Assembly: GCA_017549365.1 (NCBI GenBank)
Contig: JAFYUZ010000048.1
Span: 1-64,000, forward strand
Length of the DNA stretch: 64,000 nucleotides
Direction of reading: 5' to 3'
Source of the DNA: Clostridia bacterium
GTDB lineage: Bacteria > Bacillota > Clostridia > Oscillospirales > CAG-382
The notes under the pieces were generated by a model that did no database searches, was not told the DNA's origin, and saw only the letters and a list, made by a program, of their open reading frames with translations. Below, piece after piece: positions 7,789 through 15,653 of the stretch. Numbering within the stretch: position 1 is the first letter of the stretch; each line of letters begins with the position of its first letter. A program made the position numbers and the translations under genes.

Positions 7789-7905
7789 GGTAGAGCACAT
7801 GACAGTGGAAGATTACGCAATGCGTAATCTTCAGAAGATACGAAGCTTCGCTTCGAATCTTCCATAATCATGGGGTCGTTGGTTTGAGCTGGGCAGGGGG
7901 AGCCA
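7789..7905 (+). pseudogene. tRNA-Asn pseudogene interrupted by element C
   Basis: GGTAGAGCACATGAC (7789-7803) matches the D-arm and 5' anticodon stem, and TAATCATGGGGTCGTTGG onward (7865-7905) matches the 3' half ending AGGGGGAGCCA. About 60 bases replace the anticodon. The T-arm 3' strand is TGGGC instead of CCAAC, so the T-stem cannot form, and there is no acceptor 5' strand. It cannot be a working tRNA but clearly descends from the gene at the window's left end. Confidence 0.75.
7806..7864 (+). repeat. Cloverleaf element C inserted at the tRNA anticodon
   Basis: Outer arms TGGAAGATT (7806-7814) and AATCTTCCA (7856-7864). Two inner hairpins: GAAGATTACGC/GCGTAATCTTC with a 3-base loop, and CGAAGC-TTC-GCTTCG. 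At 59 bases it has the same layout as A and B. A truncated second copy is at 322-370. Confidence 0.75.
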
Positions 7906-7907
7906 TG

Positions 7908-7942
7908 AAAAAAGCGTACTGAAAAATTCAGTACGCTTTTTT
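7908..7942 (+). terminator. Terminator preceding repeat A5
   Basis: AAAAAAGCGTACTGAA (7908-7923) and TTCAGTACGCTTTTTT (7927-7942). It lies 2 bases after the CCA of the tRNA-Asn pseudogene, exactly as for the tRNA at the window's left end. Confidence 0.8.
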
Positions 7943-7946
7943 CAGC

Positions 7947-8033
7947 GATATAAATTCCTGACGGAATTTACTATATGTACTTCGTACGCGATATATCTTC
8001 GATGCGATATGTTGCCTTGCGGCAACGCGGAAA
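7947..8033 (+). repeat. Cloverleaf repeat A, copy A5 (right arm missing)
   Basis: Left arm GATATAAATTCC (7947-7958) and the inner hairpins match A1 until about 8033. The right outer arm is lost, and unrelated sequence leading to the next gene's promoter follows. Confidence 0.75.
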
Positions 8034-8085
8034 ATGAAGAATCATGGTGTTTTTTCCGGAGTAACAAAAATATTTTTGTTTTATG

Positions 8086-8113
8086 TTGAAAATGTTCGAT
8101 ATTATGGTATAAT
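8086..8113 (+). promoter_or_regulatory. Promoter of the metallophosphoesterase gene
   Basis: TTGAAA (8086-8091), 16-base spacer, TATAAT (8108-8113). Confidence 0.6.
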
Positions 8114-8182
8114 TCTTACATGATGATTTAAATAAATGAAAATGATACTGTTGGTACCGATCATTTGCTGAGGTGACATCTA

Positions 8183-9049
8183 ATGAACATAAACCATTCA
8201 AAAACTGAAACAAAAAGAACGCGCGTGATTCTTATGTCAGACATTCATTACTGCAATGAATGGTATGGGATTACTCCGGAAATTAAACGAGAAATGCTTT
8301 GCGCGGATTTAGAGCGCGAATACGAAGAAGATCCCTACCAAGCGCTTTTGTTGCTTGGAGATTATTCCCTTGACCATTGGGCGTGGAACACCAAAGGCAC
8401 CTATCTGACGCATGGCATCAGCAATGCAAAACGATTTGTCGAGCATTGTTTGCCGCGAATGGCACCAAGCGGTGTTGAGGTTCGCATGATAGCGGGTAAT
8501 CATGAGCAGTATGGTGAGGCTCTTTGGCAGAAATTAACGGGTTTCAATCGAAAAGATCATTTGGTTTGCGGTTCTGTGCTTTTTATTTTGCTTGATACGT
8601 TTGGCGGTGATCTCGATCCGGTTGAACACAGCGATGGCACCTATATAGGCGCGAATATGGCGGATCTGCGAGTTCTTATGGCACGTTATCCCGATAAAAA
8701 AGTAATTTTGTGTGCGCATTGGTTTGATATGCAAAAGGAAACCGACGAATTTCGTTCTTTTATTGCGCAAGAGCCTCGAATTTTATGTTTGTTTTGTGGA
8801 CATAATCATATCTCCAAAGTTGTATCTACGGGAGAGGAATACGGCAACAAGCCCATTATTTATACCGGTCATTACTCATATTCCGGCGATATGAACCCGG
8901 TGCATTGCTTGAATGGCTACAGAGAAGTTCTTATTATGGAAGATGGGATCACGTCAAAATATATTGTACCGTCCCATACCTATACGATGGAGGCCGTGAA
9001 ATTTACGACCGAGTACGCTGAACAGGATGATGTGGAGATTAAATTTTAG
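8183..9049 (+). CDS. Calcineurin-like metallophosphoesterase
   Basis: The 288-residue protein has the full metal-binding motif series of the metallophosphatase superfamily: MSDIH, LLGDYS, AGNHEQ, LCAHW and CGHNH. These ligate two divalent metals to hydrolyse phosphomonoesters or diesters. No signal peptide or membrane segment, so cytoplasmic. GAGGTGA lies upstream of the start. Substrate cannot be read from sequence. It follows the last copy of repeat A and has its own promoter and terminator. Confidence 0.88.
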   Translation: MNINHSKTETKRTRVILMSDIHYCNEWYGITPEIKREMLCADLEREYEEDPYQALLLLGDYSLDHWAWNTKGTYLTHGISNAKRFVEHCLPRMAPSGVEVRMIAGNHEQYGEALWQKLTGFNRKDHLVCGSVLFILLDTFGGDLDPVEHSDGTYIGANMADLRVLMARYPDKKVILCAHWFDMQKETDEFRSFIAQEPRILCLFCGHNHISKVVSTGEEYGNKPIIYTGHYSYSGDMNPVHCLNGYREVLIMEDGITSKYIVPSHTYTMEAVKFTTEYAEQDDVEIKF

Positions 9050-9107
9050 TTTTGATGGGTATACATATTTTCACGATTAAAAGGTTTGAATTTGTTGGGG
9101 AACTCCG

Positions 9108-9139
9108 AAAAAGGCACTTGCTTTTGCAGGTGCCTTTTT
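9108..9139 (+). terminator. Terminator of the metallophosphoesterase gene
   Basis: AAAAAGGCAC and GTGCCTTTTT, with TGC/GCA continuing the stem after one mismatch, around TTTT. Confidence 0.85.
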
Positions 9140-9178
9140 CAATTATATTGCTTTTTCCTGCGAAACAAGCGATTGATA

Positions 9179-9207
9179 TTGACAGTGATATTGGTTTGTG
9201 CTACAAT
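9179..9207 (+). promoter_or_regulatory. Promoter of the 634-residue protein gene
   Basis: TTGACA (9179-9184), 17-base spacer, TACAAT (9202-9207). Confidence 0.75.
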
Positions 9208-9262
9208 TCTGTCGGAATTCTCAATGTAGTATGAGGTTTTTTATTGTTTAAGGAGTGTTTAT

Positions 9263-11167
9263 ATGTATAAAATTTCGGTACCAATTATGTCTACCACAGT
9301 CAATATGAGCAATCGCGAAGAATTTGTGCGACAGTTCAGAGAAGCCGGCGCAGAAAGAGTTTTTATTGCAATGGGAACCCCTGTGCGACCTATTCCGCAA
9401 CACATCATTGACAATGTAAGTTTTTTCAAATCCCACGGCTTTGAGGTGGGAGTATGGATAGATACTATAGGTCATGGCTTTGTTCTTGCACACGTTGAAG
9501 AAGATAATCCTTTGCTTAACTTCACACAAATGGTAGATTTGGACGGAAAGCGTTTGAACTATGCAAATTGTCCATGTGATGAGGGTTTTCAAAAATACAT
9601 TTCCGAATATGTTGGAGATCTTGCAAAAACAGGAGCAGATATCGTTATGCTTGATGACGATTTCAGAATGTCTCAACATAGAGGAAACCTTTCTTGTGCC
9701 TGCCCGAAGCATATGGAACGTATAGCAAGAACGCTTGGTGAACGCATTTCTGTTGATGAGTTAAGGCCTTATGTTCTCACAGGGAAAGCCAACAAATACA
9801 GAAACGCCTGGATGCAAGCGCAAAACGAAGGACTTATTGAATTTGCAAAAGAAATACGCCAATCGGTGGATGCGGTTAATCCTGATGTTATCGTTTGTAT
9901 TTGTACTGCGTGTGCGCCTTGGAATGTTGATGGGCTTGATGTTTCTGCTGTTACCAAAATACTTGCAGGCAAAAACAAACCAATAGTAAGATTGACGGGC
10001 GCGCCGTATTGGGCGACAAAAGACTTCAGATATCCGCTTATAACAGTGTTTGAGATTGCGAGAATGCTTGCCTCATTTGTTTCGGGAAACGGTTTTGAAA
10101 TTATGAGTGAAGGTGACGTTTATCCACGTCCGAGATATACTTGTCCCGCATCGTATCTTGAATTGTACGATGCTGTTACTCGTATTGACGGAGCTTACAG
10201 CGGAATACTTAAATATATGTTTGATTACGTTGCAGGACCGAATTTTGAAACGGGGTATTTGAAATTTCATAAATATAACGAGCCGTATTTGAAAAAACTG
10301 AGTGATTTTTTTGCGGAAGGCGCAAATGCGGGAGTCAAAATCATCACCTATCCTCACACAATGAAAGACGCTGATCTTGATGTTTCAACGCTTCATGTGT
10401 ATTCGCCGTGTCCTGCTGATGCCACGATGCTTGGAAGCTGCGGCATCCCCACGATCTATAGGGGAAAAGGTGTATGCAATTCTGTTTTCGGAGAAAATGC
10501 CCGTTCTTTTGATCTTTCAATGTTGGGTGAAGGTACCATATTGGATGCTGTTTCCGCAATGATCCTTACTGAACGCGGGGTCGATGTGGGACTTGAAACG
10601 TACGATGAGCTTGTTGATAAAAATATATCCTTCCTTTGCACAAAGGATGTTGAATACAAATCCTTTATTTCAAGAGGTAAAGCGAGAATGCTCACTCCAA
10701 TTCTCAAGGAATCGTCAGAACAGCTGCTATTTGCAACAGAGCAAAACAATAAGTGTACCGTAGCTTATAAATACGAAAATGCAAACGGCGAAAGGTTTCT
10801 TGTTTTCCTTTTTGAAGGAGATTCGATTTTCGGCGAAACATATATGCGCGACTCGGGACTTTTAAAGAATTATGCCACACAAAAAGTTCTTACGGAAGAA
10901 CTTCCCTGGGTTGCGAGAAAGGCACTTCCTGCATACTGTGTTGGAAATCCTGAGCTTTATCTTATGTGCAGAAAAGAGGAGGATTCCGTGTCGGTAGCTA
11001 TGTTTAACTGCTTTGCAGATCCCATTATAGATGCCACAGTAGTCATCGACGGAGAATACAAGACGATCGAGTGTGTGGGCTGTGAGGCTGAGCTTTTAGA
11101 CAATAAGGTGATCCTCAAGGAACCATTGTACGGTTTTACTTCTGCTGTGTTCAGAGTGCGCAGATAA
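9263..11167 (+). CDS. Large TIM-barrel-like protein, probable glycosidase of unassigned family
   Basis: I cannot name a family for this 634-residue protein. The N-terminal half reads like a beta/alpha barrel (AGAERVFIAMGTPV, HGFEVGVWIDTIGHG, GADIVMLDDDFRMS, PDVIVCICTACAPWNVDG, GNGFEIMSEGDVYPRPRY). The middle has a Rossmann-like stretch (KIITYPHTMKDADLD onward), and the C-terminal part is a beta-sandwich-like tail. This layout resembles large bacterial glycosidases of the GH42 kind, with acidic residues at strand ends (DDD, SEGD), but the match is only by general pattern. No signal peptide. AAGGAG precedes the start. It is monocistronic with its own promoter. Confidence 0.55.
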   Translation: MYKISVPIMSTTVNMSNREEFVRQFREAGAERVFIAMGTPVRPIPQHIIDNVSFFKSHGFEVGVWIDTIGHGFVLAHVEEDNPLLNFTQMVDLDGKRLNYANCPCDEGFQKYISEYVGDLAKTGADIVMLDDDFRMSQHRGNLSCACPKHMERIARTLGERISVDELRPYVLTGKANKYRNAWMQAQNEGLIEFAKEIRQSVDAVNPDVIVCICTACAPWNVDGLDVSAVTKILAGKNKPIVRLTGAPYWATKDFRYPLITVFEIARMLASFVSGNGFEIMSEGDVYPRPRYTCPASYLELYDAVTRIDGAYSGILKYMFDYVAGPNFETGYLKFHKYNEPYLKKLSDFFAEGANAGVKIITYPHTMKDADLDVSTLHVYSPCPADATMLGSCGIPTIYRGKGVCNSVFGENARSFDLSMLGEGTILDAVSAMILTERGVDVGLETYDELVDKNISFLCTKDVEYKSFISRGKARMLTPILKESSEQLLFATEQNNKCTVAYKYENANGERFLVFLFEGDSIFGETYMRDSGLLKNYATQKVLTEELPWVARKALPAYCVGNPELYLMCRKEEDSVSVAMFNCFADPIIDATVVIDGEYKTIECVGCEAELLDNKVILKEPLYGFTSAVFRVRR

Positions 11168-11505
11168 CGAAAAGACCTTGAAATCCGACCCCGTTATTGT
11201 TTGGATTTCAAGACGAACACGGCTTGCCCCTACCGCGCTTTTAGACAAACATCCTTATCAGAAGTCTGTTTTTGGCAAGTGCTTTTTTAGGCGATGTTTG
11301 CCTGCGTAAATTGATGTTGTTTGACTCGCGACCGATATTCGCAAATCACGCACGAAAACGGCGGATTTTCCATAGATTTTTTGCACAATATACTTGAAAA
11401 AACGACATTTTTTGAAATGCAAGTGTTGCTTGACAATATTCCAAATGAATTTTATTGCTTTTTTCGACGCCAAATGTTATAATTTGACAAAAGGAAGTGA
11501 TTTTT
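11168..11505. other. Intergenic stretch with one long hairpin and the XRE promoter
   Basis: CTTGAAATCC (11177-11186) and GGATTTCAAG (11203-11212) form a 10-bp stem without a T run, possibly a weak terminator for the preceding gene. TATAAT at 11478-11483 with TTGCTT (11455-11460) 17 bases upstream is a likely promoter for the XRE gene. No gene is seen here. Confidence 0.5.
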
Positions 11506-12750
11506 TTGTTAAGCGATAATATCAGAAAATACCGAAAAGCAAAGCATATGTCCCAGGATGAACTGGCCGAAAAATTGGAAGTGACAAGGCAAAGCGTGAG
11601 TTTATGGGAAACCGGTCAGACACAACCGTCTCTTGATAATATAATTGCATTGGCAAATTTATTTGATATTTCCACAGATGCTTTATTAAAAGACAGCGAG
11701 CCTGATTCTGATGTGGCGGACACGGCAGAGGTGGCTGTTGCTCATTTCGAGAAACCTGCAAAAAAGAAAAAAACGGCTTTGATCGTGGCAATCTGTTGCA
11801 TCGTCGTTGCCGTTGCAGTTGCAGTTGCAGGTGTTTTGATGTGGAAAAACGGCATTTTCGGTTCTGATTCGGGCGATGGTGATGCGGTGAATACCGACGC
11901 TTTGATCGATACCGATGCTGACGATAGTTCAAACTCCGACAAAACGGATGTTGAAGATGCGCAAGAAGCGACAGAGGACGGAACAAAAGAATCGGAAGAT
12001 AAAATCACCCCCGACGTTTCGGAAAAGACGGAAGAAGATCCGGTCGACGGCGGAAATGAAAATGTTCCGTCAACCGAAGACACAGGTGACACTAAAGGCA
12101 ACGCACAAACCACTGTCCCCGAAGAGCCGATTGTGACACCGCCTGCTACTGCGGACAAACCTCAGCCGCCCGTTTCGCAACAGGGTACTACGCAAAGCAA
12201 TCCCCAGACCACTATCCCCGAACCTCCTGCAAGCGTGGTTGTTCCACAACCGAACGAGCCAAAGGATATATACGGATATCTCAAAAATTTTGTTATCCAA
12301 AACGGAATAATCAACGGCGACTATTGCTATTATTCCAATGATGCCGATAGATACGGCGGATATGCCTCCGAAAGATTTTCGCTTTATTATTGGGGAGACA
12401 CCGAGAAAATAGAATTTTGTCTGCACAGCGTTTTGGACGATATGTTCAGCATAAACTTCTATATTTACGTTCCCAAAGAGCACACCGGCAAGTACGATTA
12501 TATTTCTTCGTATTATTACAGAGATACGGGCGAGCCGTTGTTTGAGGCGAAGGGCGTGATAGATGCCGCTGTTTTCACAAAAAATTACCCCTTGAACTGC
12601 ACGAGATACACCGGATCAACAGATGCCCAAAACGGCTTTATGGAAATGAGCCGTCAGGGAATATGCGATCTGATCGATTGCCTTAAAAATTTCATCGTTG
12701 TGGAAAATATCAAGTATTCGTTCTATGATTTCGGTTTCTTGAATTTTTAA
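11506..12750 (+). CDS. Membrane-anchored XRE-family regulator with long acidic linker
   Basis: The 414-residue protein starts with an XRE helix-turn-helix (NIRKYRKAKHMSQDELAEKL, RQSVSLWETGQTQPSLDNI). A basic patch (KPAKKKKT) and one transmembrane helix (about residues 90-110) follow. Then comes roughly 140 residues of low-complexity Asp/Glu/Ser/Thr/Pro linker and an outside beta-rich domain (DIYGYLKNFVIQNG onward). DNA binding inside and a sensor outside suggest a one-component surface sensor. GGAAGTG (11493-11499) favours the TTG start at 11506; a GTG at 11497 lies within that site. The reading frame continues recognisably after the stop codon (see next entry), so the last domain is probably truncated. 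Confidence 0.75.
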   Translation: MLSDNIRKYRKAKHMSQDELAEKLEVTRQSVSLWETGQTQPSLDNIIALANLFDISTDALLKDSEPDSDVADTAEVAVAHFEKPAKKKKTALIVAICCIVVAVAVAVAGVLMWKNGIFGSDSGDGDAVNTDALIDTDADDSSNSDKTDVEDAQEATEDGTKESEDKITPDVSEKTEEDPVDGGNENVPSTEDTGDTKGNAQTTVPEEPIVTPPATADKPQPPVSQQGTTQSNPQTTIPEPPASVVVPQPNEPKDIYGYLKNFVIQNGIINGDYCYYSNDADRYGGYASERFSLYYWGDTEKIEFCLHSVLDDMFSINFYIYVPKEHTGKYDYISSYYYRDTGEPLFEAKGVIDAAVFTKNYPLNCTRYTGSTDAQNGFMEMSRQGICDLIDCLKNFIVVENIKYSFYDFGFLNF

Positions 12751-12969
12751 ATCCAGAATATATTTGTTAAAGTTATTGAAATTATTGGTTGCGAGTGATA
12801 TTATAATCAGTATAAAATCTATGATAGCGAAGGCTGTGTGGTTGATTCGGGAGATCTCTATTTAGCGGATCTTTCCGTAAACGACAAGTTTAAGGATGAT
12901 TCAATTGTTGTATATGATGTTGTCCCCGGCGAAAATTATACAATAAAGTTCAGCGAATGCGTTTGGTGA
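12751..12969 (+). pseudogene. In-frame C-terminal continuation of the XRE protein behind stop codons
   Basis: Directly after the TAA at 12748-12750 the same frame reads IQNIFVKVIEIIGCE, a TGA (12796-12798), then YYNQYKIYDSEGCVVDSG through PGENYTIKFSECVW and a TGA at 12967-12969. This reads like a complete extracellular beta-domain (YKIYDSEG...VVDSG...DKF...PGE.YTI). Frame is kept throughout, so two nonsense codons, not indels, separate it from the main gene. TGA is an ordinary stop elsewhere in the window. Confidence 0.65.
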
Positions 12970-12992
12970 TTTTCGTCCCAAATCATTGTATT

Positions 12993-13026
12993 AATCGACA
13001 AGGTTTATGAAATCTTGTCGATTTTT
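12993..13026 (+). terminator. Terminator after the XRE gene
   Basis: AATCGACAAG (12993-13002) and CTTGTCGATT (13014-13023) followed by TTTT. Confidence 0.8.
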
Positions 13027-13201
13027 TGCGTTTTCGATGAATTAACAAAAAGATAAAATGGATTTGTTCATGGCAGAAACGTTTTTGTGCCCTTTTATAC
13101 GAAGATAGGCTATCATCGGTTGACACAGCAAAAAAATGCGTGTATAATTGTATCGAAAGCTGTTTTGACAAATCAAAATGCAGAAATGGAGAGAATATAA
13201 A

Positions 13202-13774
13202 ATGAAAGTCACACTTTTGGGCGACTCTATCAGAATGATAGGCTACGGAATGCGGGTGCCTCAGATGCTGGGAAGCGAATTTGAAGTTTTTCAGCCTCAG
13301 GAAAACTGTCGCTTTGCAAAATATACCATGCGCGGAGTTATGCACGATTGGAAAGAATTTATGAAAGGTTCGCAGATAATCCATTGGAACAACGGTCTTT
13401 GGGACGTTTGCGACCTTGTGGGCGACGGCCCTTTTACAAGCTACGAGCAGTATGAGGCGGATATGCTGAGAATATTGAAGGTGCTTAAAACCTACACCGA
13501 CAAGATAATTTTTGCCACCACAACCCCCGTGCGTCCCACCCACGAAAGATGTGCAAACCCCACCATCGAGGAATACAACAGAAAGATCGTTCCCGTGCTT
13601 GCGGCACAGGGCGTTGTAATAAACGATCTGCACGCGCTCGTTTACCCCAAGCTTAACGAATACATTAGCGAGAACGACAACATCCATCTGACAGAAGCGG
13701 GCACAAAGGCGTGTTCCCAAAAGGTTGTGGAAGCCATTCTTGCCGCAAAGCGCGAGATAGAAGAAGGAAAATAA
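13202..13774 (+). CDS. SGNH/GDSL-type hydrolase
   Basis: The 190-residue protein opens with LLGDSIRMIGYG, carrying the catalytic Ser of SGNH hydrolases. It has the block-III Asn region (HWNNGLWD) and ends with DNIHLTEAG, carrying the catalytic Asp-His pair. Members are esterases, often carbohydrate deacetylases or lipases. Cytoplasmic by sequence. GGAGAG before the ATG at 13202 fixes the start. It lies 15 bases before the Fe-S reductase gene, so the two may be cotranscribed, although a functional link is not obvious. Confidence 0.85.
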   Translation: MKVTLLGDSIRMIGYGMRVPQMLGSEFEVFQPQENCRFAKYTMRGVMHDWKEFMKGSQIIHWNNGLWDVCDLVGDGPFTSYEQYEADMLRILKVLKTYTDKIIFATTTPVRPTHERCANPTIEEYNRKIVPVLAAQGVVINDLHALVYPKLNEYISENDNIHLTEAGTKACSQKVVEAILAAKREIEEGK

Positions 13775-13789
13775 AAAGCGGAGGATATT

Positions 13790-14716
13790 ATGCAAAACAA
13801 AAAGACTTTTGAAGATTACGGGCTCACCCCGAAAAACGGAAAGCTCACCGCCGAGCAGATAGGCAAGGTCAAGGGGTTGGGCTTTCTTCGCGACAAGAGA
13901 TATGATGACGTTTTTAACGTCAGAGTTATTACAAGAAACGGAAAAATAACCACCGACGAAAGCCGACACATCGCCCGCGCCGCCGACCTTTTTGGCAGTG
14001 GCGAGATCGCCATGACCACCCGTCAGACAATTGAGATTCAAGGGGTGGCGTATGATAACATTCCGGGGCTTATTTCTTTTCTTGAAGAGGCGGGTCTTGA
14101 ACCCGGCGGAACAGGGCCAAAGGTTCGTCCCGTTGTTTCGTGCAAGGGCACGACGTGTGTTTTCGGACTTATTGACACCTATGCGTTAAGCCGCAAGATA
14201 CACGAGCGTTTTTACGTTGGATATCACGGCGAGGTTTTGCCCCACAAATTCAAGATTGCCGTCGGCGGATGCCCGAACAGCTGTGTAAAGCCCGATCTTA
14301 ACGATCTTGGCATTGTCGGTCAGAAGATCTTTGGCGCAAACACAGAAAAATGCCGTGGATGCGCAAAATGTGCCGTGGAAGAATCCTGCCCCATGAAGGC
14401 GGCAAGTATTGTTGACGGCAAAATACATATTGACGAAAATATCTGCAACAAATGCGGCAGATGTGCAGGAAAATGTCCCTTTGGCGCAATAGAAGTTTTG
14501 GGCGAGGGCTACAAGCTGTGCATCGGCGGCAGATGGGGCAAAAAGACCGCCGTCGGAAAGCCGATATCAAAGATCTTTGTGAGCGAGGAAGATATCCTTT
14601 CTGCCATCGAGCGCGCCATCATTCTTTTCAGAGACGAGGGAATAAAGGGCGAACGCTTTGCCGACACGGTTGAAAGACTTGGTTTTGACTATGTACAAAA
14701 GAAGATCATCGGTTAA
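13790..14716 (+). CDS. Siroheme/[4Fe-4S] sulfite-nitrite reductase-like protein with two-cluster ferredoxin domain
   Basis: A 308-residue redox protein. Residues 20-100 match the ferredoxin-like half domain of nitrite/sulfite reductases (ARAADLFGSGEIAMTTRQTIEIQG). The siroheme-[4Fe-4S] Cys set is C118/C123 (SCKGTTC) and C161/C165 (GGCPNSC). The first pair is spaced C-x4-C, one shorter than the classic C-x5-C. A two-cluster ferredoxin follows (CRGCAKCAVEESCP; CNKCGRCAGKCP). It probably reduces a small oxyanion or sulfur compound with ferredoxin electrons; the true substrate is unknown. The downstream importer and precorrin-2 dehydrogenase-like gene support a tetrapyrrole/iron link. AGCGGAGG precedes the start. 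The next gene's start overlaps its 3' end. Confidence 0.82.
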   Translation: MQNKKTFEDYGLTPKNGKLTAEQIGKVKGLGFLRDKRYDDVFNVRVITRNGKITTDESRHIARAADLFGSGEIAMTTRQTIEIQGVAYDNIPGLISFLEEAGLEPGGTGPKVRPVVSCKGTTCVFGLIDTYALSRKIHERFYVGYHGEVLPHKFKIAVGGCPNSCVKPDLNDLGIVGQKIFGANTEKCRGCAKCAVEESCPMKAASIVDGKIHIDENICNKCGRCAGKCPFGAIEVLGEGYKLCIGGRWGKKTAVGKPISKIFVSEEDILSAIERAIILFRDEGIKGERFADTVERLGFDYVQKKIIG

Positions 14717-15653
14717 AGTACTTCTTTCTTTGGTCGCCCTTGCGCTTCTTTTGCTATGTTCGTGCTTTGCCGAAAGATCGGCGCAGGTGGAGGAAAATGA
14801 CGAAAGCATCACTTTTTGCGATGCTTTGGGGCAAAAGGTCGACATCAAAAAAGGCACTGTGCGTGCCGCCTGCCTTACGGGAAGTTTTGCCGATGTGTGG
14901 ACCTTGTCGGGCGGCCGGGTTTGCGCCGCCGCGGACGATGCTTTTGACGATTTCGGACTTTGCCGCGAGGGTGTCTCAAACCTTGGCAAGACCAAAAATC
15001 CGAATCTTGAAAGCCTTATTGCCTCAGACCCCGATCTTGTTATTGCAAGCGCCGACACGGCGGCAGACGTTGGGATGAAAGACCTACTTCTTGATGCTGG
15101 AATTGACGTGGTGTATTTTGACGTCGACTGTTTTGACGATTATCTTTTGATGCTCGATATCTGCACCGATATTACAGGCAGAAAAGATCTGTATGCCAAA
15201 AACGGACTTGAGATCAAAGAAACTGTTGACGGCATAAAAGAGGAATTTTTGCAAAAAGATTTTCCGAGCGAAAAAAAGACCTATCTTTTTCTTCGCGCAT
15301 CGGCGGGTTATATCCGCGCCAAGGGAAGCGACGGCACTGTGCTTGGTGAGATGCTTTCGGACCTCGGCTTTATAAACATTGCAGACAAAGATACGGCTTT
15401 GCTTGAAGATCTCAGCATCGAAAGCATTATGAGCGCCGACCCTTACCGAATTTTTATTGTTCAGGTGGGGGACGACCGCGATGCCGTGCAGGAAAATATA
15501 AAAAGAATGATGGAGGAGGCCCCCGCGTGGCAGAGTCTTTCGGCTGTGAAAGAAAACAGAGTTCACAACCTTGACAAAAGACTTTTTAATCTGAAGCCAA
15601 ACGCACTTTGGGGCGAGGCGTATGAGACTCTTTGCAAGCTTGTTGCCGAGTGA
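14691..15653 (+). CDS. Lipoprotein substrate-binding component of a FecCD/BtuCD-type importer
   Basis: A 320-residue helical-backbone binding protein of the BtuF/FhuD type. It has a signal peptide with lipobox LCSC (lipidated Cys25) and core motifs NLGKTKNPNLESLIASDPDLVI and AWQSLSAVKENRVHNL. It binds an iron chelate, heme or corrinoid outside the membrane and hands it to the permease encoded next. The start at 14691 lies inside the reductase gene (26-base overlap), and its end overlaps the permease gene by 32 bases, so the cluster is tightly coupled. Ligand identity is not visible. Confidence 0.85.
   Translation: MYKRRSSVKVLLSLVALALLLLCSCFAERSAQVEENDESITFCDALGQKVDIKKGTVRAACLTGSFADVWTLSGGRVCAAADDAFDDFGLCREGVSNLGKTKNPNLESLIASDPDLVIASADTAADVGMKDLLLDAGIDVVYFDVDCFDDYLLMLDICTDITGRKDLYAKNGLEIKETVDGIKEEFLQKDFPSEKKTYLFLRASAGYIRAKGSDGTVLGEMLSDLGFINIADKDTALLEDLSIESIMSADPYRIFIVQVGDDRDAVQENIKRMMEEAPAWQSLSAVKENRVHNLDKRLFNLKPNALWGEAYETLCKLVAE

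Noticed and set aside
7789-7905. Functional tRNA-Asn with an intron
   Set aside because: The T-stem is broken (GTTGG against TGGGC) and no acceptor 5' strand exists, so no cloverleaf would form even if element C were removed.
1-8033. Integron cassette array with repeat A as attC sites
   Set aside because: No integrase, no conserved RYYYAAC/GTTRRRY core at the element ends, units carry their own promoters, and one unit runs in the opposite direction to its neighbours.
1-8033. CRISPR array
   Set aside because: Repeats are about 100 bases, irregularly spaced by 0.4-4 kb with whole genes between them, and each holds several hairpins.
13027-13201. Cobalamin or other riboswitch before the siroheme operon
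   Set aside because: No B12-box-like sequence or terminator fold; only ordinary spacer is visible between 13027 and 13201.
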